DNA of 64,000 nt from Tritrichomonas foetus (Eukaryota; Parabasalia; Tritrichomonadida; Tritrichomonadidae), in the NCBI GenBank assembly GCA_001839685.1, contig MLAK01001326.1:12725-76724 (forward strand), in the 5' to 3' direction. Positions 46,001 to 55,966 of the stretch are shown here, in pieces; position 1 is the stretch's first letter; each line of letters starts with the position of its first letter. The notes beneath the pieces are model-generated. The model searched no databases. It was given only the letters and a program-made list of their open reading frames with translations, and had not been told where the DNA came from. The position numbers were made by a program, and so were the translations under genes.

Positions 46001-48050
46001 TGCTAACCGTGATCCGACTTCCATTGCAAAACATACAACCTCATTATTCAATGCTTTGTCTACATCAACTATTTTTGTTGATGATACAGCAAATCTTGTT
46101 AAGATCAAACAAATTCTTTCATCAGTTTTACCAGTTTTAGCCAAAACAGATAGTATCCATACACTTCTTGATTACTTTTCAATTAATATTGAGAACTTTT
46201 CTGTCGAAAGAGCTTCTCAAATCATGCTTCATTCATTAAATGTTCTAGGAGATAATTCGTTCATGGTATTTCAATCATTATTGAATAATAACAAATCAGA
46301 ATTTGCTCTTCTTCTTGTTGATCAAATGGAGCCAATGCAAATGATGACATCTTTAATTAATCTTTTGCAATCTGATTCAGTTGAAAATGTTGTTGAATTT
46401 ATTGTTCAAATCACCCTTCCTGCTTTGCCTGCCCAACTTCACCAACTCTTTGAACTTCTCGAGCAGAAAATGGATATTTCCTCATATATTGATTCAACAT
46501 TTGAGGCCTTCTCCTTACAAGACTTCATTAACGTTATTGTTGCATTCTTACCAAGTAACATTGAAATTTATTCATACTTCCACAAGCGTGTTGTTGATGA
46601 ACCATCACCCCTCTTTGTTGCACTCCTTCAGCCACTCAAGCAAGAACTAGATGAATATCACACTCTTCATACTAACCTATCAATTCTTGCTGAAGTTGCA
46701 CCATGCTTAACAAGTGAGCAAAGTTCTCAGCTCATTCCAATTATTCAACTTATTATAAACAGTGTTGATAGTGGTAAGTATAGTGTTCAAAACAGAGTTC
46801 AAGCACTTTGTTTCATGGCTTCAGCAATCGAGAAGTTTAATTTGGTCTTATTTGAAGCCTTTCCACATGTTATTGCTTTTGCTGTTAATTTATACACCAA
46901 GATTGTTGCTGAAAAAATTGAAGCATTTGTTTCTTCAACAACTGCATCAGTCATCCTTCTTGTCAAGACTTCTGTTAACTGTTGTATGGATTGTATGAAA
47001 GATATTTGGACCAATATGCTTTCTCCGTTTGTTATTAATAGTCCTGAACTATATTCAATGGTTGAAGATTCATTAAGTAATACTACACGACAAGCACAAG
47101 TTTCTGATTTACTTCCAGCCTTTATCGTTTCATTCAAAGATCATAAATTACATCCAAATTCATTAGTTCTTCTCTTCAAGGCATTCTCGAATTCAATGAA
47201 GAATTCCGAATTCTATTCAATCAAATCTTGTTTCGAACGAATTATGAAGTTCTTCTTTATTTCATTTGCAGTCAGTTTTGACGATTGGGAAATTAACAAT
47301 TCTGTTCAAGATTCAATTATCTTTTCATTCTGCGTATTTTTGACACAATTAGATATTTCTAGTCTGAAAGCATCAATGCGTGCAACTATCGACCTTTTGA
47401 ACAGCCTTATGGTTAAAGGAAAAGAAGACTATGTTTCTTCACGCTTCTTATTTGCTAAATTAATGTCTAAAGTTACAAATGGACTTGAAAAATCTGTTGA
47501 TAACTTTTATGAACAACTTTTGCAAAAGACTATTGAAATTCTTGGTGATGATGCTGATGATGCTGACTTTTTGAAGAGACAAGTTACACAAGAATTACTT
47601 GAATTGTTCCAAAACATTACACGATACGCATCTGATAATCTTTTCAATGCAGATTACTTCAACCAATCTTTGAATGTTTTGATGAATCATGTTTCGGTTG
47701 TTGTTGAATCAACAGAAGAATATATTCAAAAGGTTATGGGGTATTTGGCGCCTTCTTTCGGAGCATTACTTGATACTACTAAAGATGATACACTTTGGAG
47801 AGCTGCTAACCAAAAGATTATCGAGCTTATGAAGAATAGTGACTATCGAGTTCGCGTTGCAGCTTTACAAATCACTGAAAAGGCATTTGATACTGTTGGA
47901 TCTGAACTTACAACAATTCTTCCTGAACTTGCACCATTCTTATACGAATTAACAGAAGATTCTCAAAATGGTGTTGATCAAGTTGCAAGATTAACAATTA
48001 CAAAGATTGAATCAAGTATTGATGAAGAAATTCAAAATTATTTCCAATAA
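43083..48050 (+). CDS. UTP10: UTP10/HEATR1, U3 processome HEAT-repeat subunit
   Basis: A 1655-residue HEAT-repeat protein with the N-terminal pattern of UTP10/HEATR1: LIYDPKAASFINSDTFYQIGYQGFSKLCTIDERF, LKEASQVLEYLIQQFAVNRLRPAHLILAVLPYLETSFFVRVIQTIQF. UTP10 is part of the t-UTP subcomplex, which acts in the nucleolus on rRNA transcription and early 18S processing with the U3 snoRNP. The body is a chain of HEAT helices, and the end (about 1300-1655) corresponds to the family's C-terminal BP28CT region (FFFISFAVSFDDWEINNSVQDSIIFSFCVFL). It is somewhat shorter than yeast (about 1770) or human (about 2140) proteins. ATG 43083 starts directly at the conserved N-terminus. Confidence 0.9.
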   Translation: MASALDKQLNEYKTRPADESGARRTKASLIYDPKAASFINSDTFYQIGYQGFSKLCTIDERFADFGSSIFSYNNIQIDPLFLTAEENAGILEKVENLLYLLSDYAMLKEASQVLEYLIQQFAVNRLRPAHLILAVLPYLETSFFVRVIQTIQFKKLSHDFKFLKDFNVVSVTKRPLNRKDFRDMINSRPELIHWITRHAINIAEIHPNGAFASFVGVLFTELALTSENEVIIRSIVDTCINSLESEDKALAPYTLMAVAALNEKKPLNEKILNIFAENIFSSTELLHSNFRSTLMAAIYFSGHSNVSASIDFIIALGHHIEDLDDISKEYKFQNLAENCIYVIAQNISNDDLIRSTIAILETDFFCDVALLLIREITRNYVNTEFSEDLIQSIASHYPTCLTSDVISRLNEINIKIKPSQILPKNLINQLSNPKSAASFYSNPDLPFEIASSQVVSSLASAEASGITDPIIPIIDYFADRAPEDLIQYFVDSLLKKESEFSTALKEALSNYGEKIAPFFQGIPTNSNSEILEHLSKYELPNIHAFPFALSKAIYKNDIIEAIQFLPIKNMNFDQVRELAQEKIISIESNESKAATILHIIEEYVEKNVLSHEGISLLLNFPDLRCIAPILKKIKDQSSIFAVFETSEPTQKRLRVNFLNYMAATCQKFEDVSIVLPSLFMALLQPEFVDIATRTLKSVPIKNKDVKVVMTHVLRQSQAFKTDEQTLCSVFNNAAKNPKSRDFFDKLWSNIQTPNGCALFWRLTHDIGVIPILHKFEDSPEIAQILYDVFTVFPEDTDLQNWAMNSLRPALMRAAIPFLPLSAISQAIPVVCAFPKYFSEAFASFFHSYEIDANILIPFLKENPSKLLPAHDGEPPEKLRSNRLKSKYVISPSSLILELIPSSKKITNLQVILPSLFGILKSHKSHHLIFPILNMCLSSSADYMIKNFNVIIDSLSHSPIPHIHLSALKLVQQLANRDPTSIAKHTTSLFNALSTSTIFVDDTANLVKIKQILSSVLPVLAKTDSIHTLLDYFSINIENFSVERASQIMLHSLNVLGDNSFMVFQSLLNNNKSEFALLLVDQMEPMQMMTSLINLLQSDSVENVVEFIVQITLPALPAQLHQLFELLEQKMDISSYIDSTFEAFSLQDFINVIVAFLPSNIEIYSYFHKRVVDEPSPLFVALLQPLKQELDEYHTLHTNLSILAEVAPCLTSEQSSQLIPIIQLIINSVDSGKYSVQNRVQALCFMASAIEKFNLVLFEAFPHVIAFAVNLYTKIVAEKIEAFVSSTTASVILLVKTSVNCCMDCMKDIWTNMLSPFVINSPELYSMVEDSLSNTTRQAQVSDLLPAFIVSFKDHKLHPNSLVLLFKAFSNSMKNSEFYSIKSCFERIMKFFFISFAVSFDDWEINNSVQDSIIFSFCVFLTQLDISSLKASMRATIDLLNSLMVKGKEDYVSSRFLFAKLMSKVTNGLEKSVDNFYEQLLQKTIEILGDDADDADFLKRQVTQELLELFQNITRYASDNLFNADYFNQSLNVLMNHVSVVVESTEEYIQKVMGYLAPSFGALLDTTKDDTLWRAANQKIIELMKNSDYRVRVAALQITEKAFDTVGSELTTILPELAPFLYELTEDSQNGVDQVARLTITKIESSIDEEIQNYFQ

Positions 48051-49678
48051 AATAATATTATATAATAAATTTCTTTTTAGATAACTTATATGAATGTATT
48101 CAATATATTTATTATCTAATCTTATATCATGAATGAAATCAGTGCTAGTTTCATTCATGTTTACTTAAAGACCACCATTAAAAGACAATAAGTTTGTTTT
48201 ATTCAATATAGAATAAAAATTTTTTATCAATTCTTTTGGGATTTAGAAATAGAATCTTAGTTCGCCATTTATTGGAAATCACTTCATTTTGCATGTTTTT
48301 ATTATTATGATCATATGACCAAGCTTTTATTGAAACTAAATAGCATTGATATCAACGCAAAAAATGGCGTTTAGTTTTTTATTAAATATTTTGTTCATTA
48401 TGTAATTGATATTTTTGATGGATATTCTTGAATATTTCTTCAAAAATATTTTTCCAGATTATTTACCTTTTACCTTTCTTGAGTATCACTTTGAATACTC
48501 TTTATTAACAAATTTTTCATAAATCCAACTGTAACTCAAGGTGAACATTTCCATATTGTGTTAGAATTATGAAGGAAACTAACTATGATTGTAACTGTAT
48601 TTATATATCAATTATAATCTCAAATATTTATATAAATTGTCAATTTTATAATGTTAGAATTACACCTATGTTTTAATATATATGTATATATGCATATATA
48701 TTTAGTGTTTCAATACAAGGATTTGGAATTTGGTTTGGGTATTTTACATTCACTAAAAAATGGTGAATATATTCAACTGCATATGTAATACTATTTTTCC
48801 TATATTAGACTCCAAATGATCTATAAATAAAATCACTTTGATGAACAATATTAATTATTTATATATGAGGTGATATGAAAATCATTGAAAACTTCGTTTT
48901 CTGACCAGTTAAATTCTAAAAAAATGGATTCTTCCAATCTAATTCAAATAATTAAATGAATTTTTTATACACTCCGAACAGTGGTTTATTTTTTTCGTCA
49001 CGAATTAAACAAGATAATTAATAAATGCAAGCATTCTTGGTCCTATTAATAAAATATTTTATGAAATAAATAGATCAAATTTCTAATAATAAAAGCAGTC
49101 AAATTTTGTTATAATCAAATTTTGTCTTGGAATAGTTGATTAGCACAAAGTCTCATAAGAAATATTTTTACCAAATGAAATTATTGGTTATAATACTGTC
49201 TTAGGTTCGCCTTTCTCACTGTGTTCAGTATTTTTCGTTTTTGTTATTTCTTTTTTTGAAGAATAATTTTTCACAACCAAAAAAATATTTTAAATGTGTG
49301 CTTTCAATTCTAATTATTTTTTAAATGAATGATGAGGTGGCTCAATGAATCATACATCATTCAAACATATCCTAATGAACTCGGAAATTTCGGTTGGTAA
49401 ATAATATATAACATAATTGAAGCATATTAGAAATGTGACAAGAATCAGTGTATTCCAGAGTAAATAATATTTTATAAAATTGAAATAATTTTCTGTATTA
49501 CCCATTTTGATTTATATCCATCAAAACCATTTGAAAACGATTTCAAGGAATACCTTTTTTATATTGAAAAAATTATATTACTCCTGTAATTAATTGAAAA
49601 AGGAGATGTAAAAAATCGAGTTTTCTTTGCCCAATCAATTAAATCTGTCGTGTTTCTAAATAAATTCATTTTTATATT
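48051..49678. other. Long intergenic region between UTP10 and a Myb gene
   Basis: 1628 AT-rich bases, the longest gene-free stretch. At 48128-48159 an 11-bp hairpin (CATGAATGAAA / TTTCATTCATG) with a 10-nt loop lies about 80 bases past the UTP10 stop. Alternating TA palindromes (ATATATGCATATAT) are near 48690-48704. No open reading longer than background and no RNA family were recognised. Confidence 0.55.
48128..48159. terminator. 11-bp hairpin downstream of UTP10
   Basis: Perfect arms at 48128-48138 and 48149-48159 with a 10-nt loop. It may mark the 3' end of the UTP10 mRNA; this is a guess from position. Confidence 0.4.
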
Positions 49679-50233
49679 ATGAGCGACAATACATTTATAT
49701 CAGAACAGGAAGAGAGTGAAAATGATGATATATATATTGATGATACCAATCAAGGTGAAAAAGTAGGTTTTATTTCGACAACAACCTCAATACATTTTAA
49801 AAAGAAAAATCACATTGTTTCATCTTATAAAAAGATGAAAAGATGGTCAGTCATTGAAGATAAGAAGCTTATCAATGCAATCAAAACATATGGAACTGGA
49901 AACTGGAGTAAAATAGCCCAAGAAGTTGGTGGGAAACGTGGTAAATCACAATGTTCACAAAGATGGACGAGATGTTTAAACCCAGAAATTTCACATGATA
50001 AATGGACAGTAGAAGAAGATCAAAATTTGTTACTTTTAGTTGAAAAGTACGGATTAAAATCTTGGCGAAAAATTGCAAATTCTATGGGAAATCGCTGTGA
50101 TGTTCAATGTAGATATAGGTATCAAAAAATATGGAGAAATGGGAAATATCAAATGACAAAAACAAAAGTTGAATTACCTTCAATTACAAGCCTCATTGAA
50201 CTTATTGGAACAATGACACCAAACATTATTTAG
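49679..50233 (+). CDS. R2R3 Myb DNA-binding protein
   Basis: A 184-residue protein with an acidic N-terminus (about 1-50) and two Myb repeats. R2 (about 55-105) is RWSVIEDKKLINAIKTYG...NWSKIAQEV...RGKSQCSQRWTRCL; R3 (about 108-158) is KWTVEEDQNLLLLVEKYG...SWRKIANSM...RCDVQCRYRYQ. The regularly spaced Trp residues and the QC.(Q/Y)R recognition helices are as in c-Myb-type factors. Trichomonads use many small Myb proteins as promoter-binding regulators, so a nuclear transcription factor is the likely role. ATG 49679 is the first in frame. Confidence 0.9.
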   Translation: MSDNTFISEQEESENDDIYIDDTNQGEKVGFISTTTSIHFKKKNHIVSSYKKMKRWSVIEDKKLINAIKTYGTGNWSKIAQEVGGKRGKSQCSQRWTRCLNPEISHDKWTVEEDQNLLLLVEKYGLKSWRKIANSMGNRCDVQCRYRYQKIWRNGKYQMTKTKVELPSITSLIELIGTMTPNII

Positions 50234-50926
50234 ATTACATAATACTTTAAATAAATGATTTTAAAAGAAAATAACTATGAATGTAAATAATAAGTAACTT
50301 CAAAATTTCTTTTTTACCTTTATTTTTAGTAATATTAATTTACAATGTTATAAATTAAACAGTCCTTTAATTAATCATAAATTGGTCGATAAATTTATTG
50401 TCGAAAGCCAGTTTTTTGATAGCGATAAATTAACTTTCACCAATTTTTTTCTATGATACGATGTGAATCATATCAATATGAATTCTGATGGAGTTCGATC
50501 ATTTCTTTCCCATTTATACTTTTGCCAAATTTTGGATCGTCAAAATAAGTATATACTACATTAAATGTCATATTAATTAATATACAACATGTACAATATT
50601 ATTTTTGACTCAGTTATTGACTATTCAAACATATATCCATTGAAGAAATCAAACCATCCTCTCTCTTTCTCTCAAGAAAAGATGTTTTTCATTCTGTTTT
50701 CATTACAGCCTGTTTTATGGATAGTGTCCAAACATATGCAAAATATTAAGATTTCATATGGCTATTCATTTAATTTAAAAAGGAAAGAATGAACGATAAT
50801 ATAAAGTAAGAAAGAAAAGCAATTGAGTAACAAAATGAAAAACTTTATTAACAATAAAAAAACAACCAAACAATAAAAAACAATCAAACACTATAAATAA
50901 AAATAACAACAACAATCAGAATTTTG
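50234..50926. other. Convergent intergenic region between two Myb genes
   Basis: 693 bases between the convergent Myb genes. At 50852-50889 a 19-bp unit is duplicated (CAATAAAAAAACAACCAAA, second copy slightly different). A 67-codon open reading (50589-50792) has no protein-like features, so I do not call it. Confidence 0.55.
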
Positions 50927-52180
50927 TCATGAACGAGGATCGAGTGGCATTGCAACAAATATTGGCATTTCAATAATGCCTCTCCTCTCTCTTCGAAGAA
51001 GGCCAGGAGGTTGGCTTAGAATTATTGAAGGCGGCAAAACTGGACAATCACAGTAAGAAACTTTTTTGTCAATATTTTCGCCTTTTTCGGGAATTCCTGA
51101 TTTTTCTTGTGAATTTTGACAGTTATTTTGGGGTAAATTCTGCAAAATCACATTTTGGGAAACTTGTTGTGTATTTTCAAAATTATATTTATTTTCTGTA
51201 TTTTGAGAATTTTGCAACTGTTGAATGCTAGGCAAAACTGGCTTAGATTGAGATTGGAGACTAGACTTTAATTTTGGTATTAACGGTGGAATCACGTATT
51301 GTTGACTTGATGAAATTAAATTCAATTGGGGAAGAATTTCTGGTTTAGGTAACAAAATTTGATTTGAAAGTATTGAATTAAATTGAGGCTGCATAATTTG
51401 ATCTTGCGGTTGAATTTGACCTTGCGGTCGAATTTGACCTTGTGAATGAATGAGGATTTGAGGCTGGACTGGCTGAATCTGTGGAAGAATCTGTGATGGA
51501 ATATTTGGTTGTACTTGCTGTTCTACGAGACTAATTTGTGGATTTGGAGGGAATAATCGATAATTTATTTGGTTAGATAAAATTGGCGTTGGATGAATCG
51601 AATTGGCTTGATTGTTTTGTTTATTAGAATTTACGAAACCCATCTGCGATTGTTGCGGGCTTGTTTGGGGTTGCTGCGAGATGTTATTTTGATTTGATAC
51701 TTTTGATTGAGTTTGGTGAATTTTTGGTTGATTTGAAGTATGGTGAACACCTTTGTTTTTAAGAGTGACCCATCGATTCTTTAAATTAACATCTGTTCGA
51801 CCTGGAAAGAATTTGACAATTTTTGACCAAATTGTGCCAAATTCTCCAACTTTTTGAATGAGAATGCTATCTTCCTCTATCGTCCAGGGGCCGTTTTCTA
51901 TTCCTGGAGCAAGGTAATTTTTCCATCTTTCCCTACATTGTCTTCCTGTTCTGTTCAGTAATTTTGAAGCAATTTCACTCCATTTTGTACAGCCCAACTC
52001 GTTGACAAGCTTTTTTAATGTTGCATCTTCTTGTGGAGTGAACTTTGAGCGGCTCATCTTCGGGGCAATATTCGATGTCGTGTTCCCCTGAAAATATACT
52101 GGGATAAATTGAGTTGAAGGTTGAGGTTGCATTGTGAAAAATGAACAAAATCTTATAAATTTTGATATCATATCGTTCAT
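50927..52180 (-). CDS. R2R3 Myb protein with long Q/P-rich tail
   Basis: A 417-residue protein. Two Myb repeats lie at about 44-92 (KFTPQEDATLKKLVNELG...KWSEIASKL...TGRQCRERWKNYL) and 95-143 (PWTIEEDSILIQKVGEFG...WSKIVKFF...RTDVNLKNRW), both with the expected Trp spacing and recognition helices. The remaining 270 residues are Gln/Pro/Asn/Ser-rich (for example QIRPQGQIQPQDQ) and resemble an activation or interaction domain. Starts at ATG 52180 or ATG 52132 (MQPQPS, residue 17) are both possible; the second avoids an odd hydrophobic leader. It is probably a transcription factor. It converges on the smaller Myb gene at 49679 and is not a close duplicate of it. Confidence 0.87.
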   Translation of the reverse strand: MNDMISKFIRFCSFFTMQPQPSTQFIPVYFQGNTTSNIAPKMSRSKFTPQEDATLKKLVNELGCTKWSEIASKLLNRTGRQCRERWKNYLAPGIENGPWTIEEDSILIQKVGEFGTIWSKIVKFFPGRTDVNLKNRWVTLKNKGVHHTSNQPKIHQTQSKVSNQNNISQQPQTSPQQSQMGFVNSNKQNNQANSIHPTPILSNQINYRLFPPNPQISLVEQQVQPNIPSQILPQIQPVQPQILIHSQGQIRPQGQIQPQDQIMQPQFNSILSNQILLPKPEILPQLNLISSSQQYVIPPLIPKLKSSLQSQSKPVLPSIQQLQNSQNTENKYNFENTQQVSQNVILQNLPQNNCQNSQEKSGIPEKGENIDKKVSYCDCPVLPPSIILSQPPGLLRRERRGIIEMPIFVAMPLDPRS

Positions 52181-52848
52181 CTTATCGGTGTATTTTCTTT
52201 AGAATATTCAATACATTATCCAATTTGTATCGACATATATCGTTTACTTATCGAATTTTTATCGTTTCAAGTTGAATGAACAGAAATCAATGGTGAAATA
52301 TTCTTGATCAGAGGTCTCTCAAATTACATCATTTCGTTGATTGAATATTGGGTTATTTTTCACCTTTTGAGATTTCTTATTAAATGAAATACAATAAGTG
52401 AATTATAACAAAAATATATCAAGGAAATATTTGGGAAAAAACCAAATTAAAAAAAGTCGAGATGTGAATGTGAGCAGTTGTTTCAGTCAGAAATATTCTT
52501 CATGTTAATAATCTCATAATATTGAAAGTTTCACATTATGCACCGCTTTCAAAAAAAATATCTCTTGGAGAAAAAATATTTGGGGTTGATGACAAAATTA
52601 TGAAGATAAAAGTAGAGAAAGAGTAAAATAATTAGAAATAGCTTCACTAAATCCAGTTTCTTTTGTATTGTAACGATCAAGATTAATAATATGAAGTTTT
52701 TTCGACCATTTAGAAGTTTTTCTAACATACTAAAGGGAATTAAATTCAAAAAAGTCTGAATTTATCATCGCCGAAGCAATTTTAAGTTATCCAAAAAAAA
52801 TTATTTCTCAAATATTGATTCATTGTTGGCCAATCTTTTTGTTTTGCT

Positions 52849-52915
52849 TTTTCTTTATTATTTTAGTGACAATGTTTTGCTCACATTGAAAAAATTGCCA
52901 CTAAAATAAAGAAAA
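52849..52915. repeat. Inverted repeat, 22-nt arms
   Basis: The left arm 52849-52873 matches the reverse complement of the right arm 52894-52915 at 21 of 22 positions plus one 3-nt insertion; the loop is 20 nt. The arms include TTTTAGTG/CACTAAAA. Confidence 0.75.
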
Positions 52916-53060
52916 TGTGTTAGAATAACCGAAAATAAGGTGAATTAGCTTTTCAATATTCCCTAATTGAATTCTGGATGTGGATTTTTATTCGAATTTG
53001 AGCGATGAACGTTTTTTATTTCTCAACCAAAAAAATTTATTTAAGAAAAAAAAAAGCCAT

Positions 53061-53132
53061 TAAATCAATTTGACCTAATAAGAATTGAAAAAATTCGCAG
53101 AATGATTTTTGTTCTTAAGTCAAATTGATTTA
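53061..53132. repeat. Inverted repeat, 14-bp perfect arms
   Basis: TAAATCAATTTGAC at 53061-53074 is the exact reverse complement of 53119-53132, with a 44-nt spacer. It is the second such structure within 300 bases upstream of the Sel1 pseudokinase. Confidence 0.75.
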
Positions 53133-53330
53133 GATTCTATTTTTTTCAATTAAATAGTTTTGACCAAAAAAATATTGAATTCTCACAACATAAGAAACTT
53201 TTGCTTTATCTGATCACGAAATTGGGCAAATCTATTTCTTTCAAAATTTTATATTCGTCTTGTCAAAAAGTTGTGTTAAGCAGGAAACTTATTATTTCAT
53301 TCAAATTTTCTCAAACGAGTCGAAATCCAA

Positions 53331-55859
53331 ATGGGCGAGATTCCAGCTTACAGCTCTCTAAAAATTAGCAGAACTCTCGATCTCGATCGCCAACGCTATT
53401 TAATAGAAAATCCAACCGGTAGTTATGCTCTTTACGCAAAAGAATTACCTGTAGCCATTGATGGTTTCAACCGCGAAGAAATTTTAGCAAACACCACACT
53501 TTACAAAAGCTTAGGTCACAAAGGTGTTGTCCCCTTTTACGGAATCGCCGACAACAACGGAAAATTATGTACGTTAACGAAATACTTGGATTCTGTGACT
53601 GATTTTTTGTCACTTGACATAACACATCGATTTATGGTCATTTATTGTCTTGCTTCTTCTTTTCAATATCTTCAATCAAAAGGCATTTTGCCAAAGCATA
53701 TTATCGACTTGAAAAAGATTCTTTTTGATAGCGAAAAGAAACCATTTATCAGTGGCTTCTTTTTCGACGATCAGAGAACGTTTAATTATGAAGCGTCATT
53801 CACTTTACCACCTGAAGCCGAAAGTGCTGGCACTTATTGCTTCAAAACCCTTTCATATGTTTTTGGTTCACTTGCCTACATTTTAATCAAGGATTGTCAA
53901 ATTCCACCTGCAGATGATTGTCCAACTTTTCCTTCTAATTGCCCAGACAAACTGAAAGAACTTATCAATAACTGCCGTAATAAAGATGTGATTGGAAGAC
54001 CAACCATTGATGAAATTGTTTCTACTCTGGATGATGACTCTGTTTGTTTTCCAGAAGTTGATAAATTCCAATATAATCAATATAGGGAATCGCTCAAAGT
54101 TATAGAGACTCCTCCTCCAGCTCAGCATTCTGTCTCTTTTGCAGCATCAACATTTGATGCAGCAAACGCAGCTAGTGACGATGATGATTCCATTCAAGAT
54201 GTACAACTTGATATTTCACGTCCAGGAACAGCTAAAACGAATTATGATACACCGCTTGATGACAGCGATGATTCTTCATCCTCATCTTCTTCTTCTTCTT
54301 CTTCTTCAAGCGATAAAACCGAGCCAATTGGTCAAGGTGAAACTAATCCTAACGACGATCCTGTTGGTTATACTGCCGGAGTTGCAGCAGGTGCAGTTGT
54401 TGGAATCGGAAGTCAACTTGCAACAAATGAAGCATCAATTCCTCCAATTGATGATTCCCAATATGTTGTTGCTAATCCAAATGGATTGCCTGAACAACCA
54501 AACTATCCAGAGCCGCCGAATACGAAAGATCCTGTTGATTCACCTCTAGCTGCCCGTGATGATCAATCAGGTCGTTATTCAGCAGTGACCAATCCCCTCA
54601 ACGCCGAGCCAGAAGAGAAATCTTATCATTCGATTCGTCCAGATGAAATCCCACTAGAATCCCAACAGCAGAAACAGCAGCAAGCTCAAGCTCAGCCCCA
54701 AATCATTCAACATCCATTTGCTATTCAGGCAAAACAAGGAAATGTTGCAATGATGGTAATTTATGGAAAAATGTGCTTCGCTGGTGACCAAGTCCCTCAA
54801 AACTATCATAAAGCTGCTTATTATTATAAACAAGCAGGAAAACGTGGAAGTGGTGAAGGTGAATATCTTTATGCTGATATGCTTGAAAAAGGCTTAGGTG
54901 TCCAAGTTGATTATAAAAAAGCAGCTGAACATTTCAAAAGGGCTGCTCATATGAATTTTGTACCTGCAATGTTAAGATATGGAAAGTGCTTAGATAAAGG
55001 AATAGGTGTATCTATTTCACGTGCTGGTGCAACTCAATATTTCCGACGTGCTGCAGAAGCAAAGGATCCATATGGGATGTACTATTACGGTTTAGCTTTG
55101 ATTAAGGGACGAGGTGTTCAAGCCGATCCTGAAGCTGGTGCTAATTGGATTGGTGCAGCAACTGCATCAAATATTCCTGAAGCTCTTTTCTTGTATGGAC
55201 ATATTCTTTTAAATGGAATTGGAGTGATGAAGGATCCAGCTTCTGGTGTAAACTTCTTGAAGAATGCTGCTAATCAAAACTATCCACCAGCCCAGAATCT
55301 GTTTGCACAAGAATTAATCATTGGCAGAAATGTTCCCAAGGATACAAATGCAGCAAAATCTTACTTCCAATTAGCTGCAGACGCAGGAAATGCAGATGCA
55401 ATGAATAATTTGGGAAGAATGTTTGATTTGGGAATTGGAATAGAAGAAAATAAAGGAATGGCTGCATCTTTATACGAAAAAGCTGCAGAAGGTGGAAATG
55501 TTACAGCAATTTTGAACTTAGGAACAATGTACTTAACTGGAAAAGGTGTGAAGCAAGATGCTAGCAAAGCCGTAAAATTGTTCCAATTTGCGTCAGATGC
55601 GGGAAGCCCTGTTGGATCAGTTTATTATGGATACTTCCTTGAAAACGGCGACGGAACCAGAGTAAATAAAAAGAAAGCACTCGCAATGTATAAGAAGGCA
55701 GCAGATTTGAAAAGCACAAGTGGACTCTATCATTATGGAAGGTGTTTATATGAAGGTGTTGGAACATCAACGAATAAACAACTTGGAATGCAATTTCTGA
55801 AAGAGGCTGCAGCAAACGGAAGCGCAAGAGCAAAAACATATGTTAACAAAGTAAAATAA
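53331..55859 (+). CDS. Pseudokinase with about ten Sel1 repeats
   Basis: An 842-residue protein. Residues 8-245 are a kinase-like fold: a possible ATP-site Lys (YALYAKEL) and a C-lobe with NCRNKDVIGRPTIDEI are visible, but the HRD loop is ILPKHIIDLKKILF and DFG is replaced (FISGFFF), so it should be inactive. Residues 255-455 are low-complexity: acidic, a run of 13 Ser, Pro-rich and Gln-rich. From about 462 to the end run about ten Sel1-like repeats of 36 residues (AEHFKRAAHMNFVPAMLRYGKCLDKGIGV and so on), which form a solenoid for protein binding. In architecture it is a cousin of the 22812 gene, lacking ankyrin repeats. A scaffold role is inferred. An ACTTTTTGA box (inverted) lies 60 bases upstream. 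Confidence 0.82.
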   Translation: MGEIPAYSSLKISRTLDLDRQRYLIENPTGSYALYAKELPVAIDGFNREEILANTTLYKSLGHKGVVPFYGIADNNGKLCTLTKYLDSVTDFLSLDITHRFMVIYCLASSFQYLQSKGILPKHIIDLKKILFDSEKKPFISGFFFDDQRTFNYEASFTLPPEAESAGTYCFKTLSYVFGSLAYILIKDCQIPPADDCPTFPSNCPDKLKELINNCRNKDVIGRPTIDEIVSTLDDDSVCFPEVDKFQYNQYRESLKVIETPPPAQHSVSFAASTFDAANAASDDDDSIQDVQLDISRPGTAKTNYDTPLDDSDDSSSSSSSSSSSSSDKTEPIGQGETNPNDDPVGYTAGVAAGAVVGIGSQLATNEASIPPIDDSQYVVANPNGLPEQPNYPEPPNTKDPVDSPLAARDDQSGRYSAVTNPLNAEPEEKSYHSIRPDEIPLESQQQKQQQAQAQPQIIQHPFAIQAKQGNVAMMVIYGKMCFAGDQVPQNYHKAAYYYKQAGKRGSGEGEYLYADMLEKGLGVQVDYKKAAEHFKRAAHMNFVPAMLRYGKCLDKGIGVSISRAGATQYFRRAAEAKDPYGMYYYGLALIKGRGVQADPEAGANWIGAATASNIPEALFLYGHILLNGIGVMKDPASGVNFLKNAANQNYPPAQNLFAQELIIGRNVPKDTNAAKSYFQLAADAGNADAMNNLGRMFDLGIGIEENKGMAASLYEKAAEGGNVTAILNLGTMYLTGKGVKQDASKAVKLFQFASDAGSPVGSVYYGYFLENGDGTRVNKKKALAMYKKAADLKSTSGLYHYGRCLYEGVGTSTNKQLGMQFLKEAAANGSARAKTYVNKVK

Positions 55860-55966
55860 ATATTTGATTTATCTCGCACTGGTTGCTGTTTGTCCTTATT
55901 TTTAAGTTAGATGATTGAAATAATGTCAATTCATCGAATACTGATGAAAAACAGTTTTTGAATGAC

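Larger units (their letters stand above)
52181..53330. other. Long intergenic region with two inverted repeats
   Basis: 1150 bases upstream of the Sel1 pseudokinase. It holds two hairpin-forming inverted repeats (52849-52915 and 53061-53132, listed separately) and an inverted ACTTTTTGA box at 53263-53271, 60 bases before the ATG. A 66-codon minus-strand open reading (52549-52749) shows no features, so it is not called. Confidence 0.55.

Noticed and set aside
50589..50792. 67-codon open reading between the Myb genes
   Set aside because: No domain, biased composition, within AT-rich convergent DNA.
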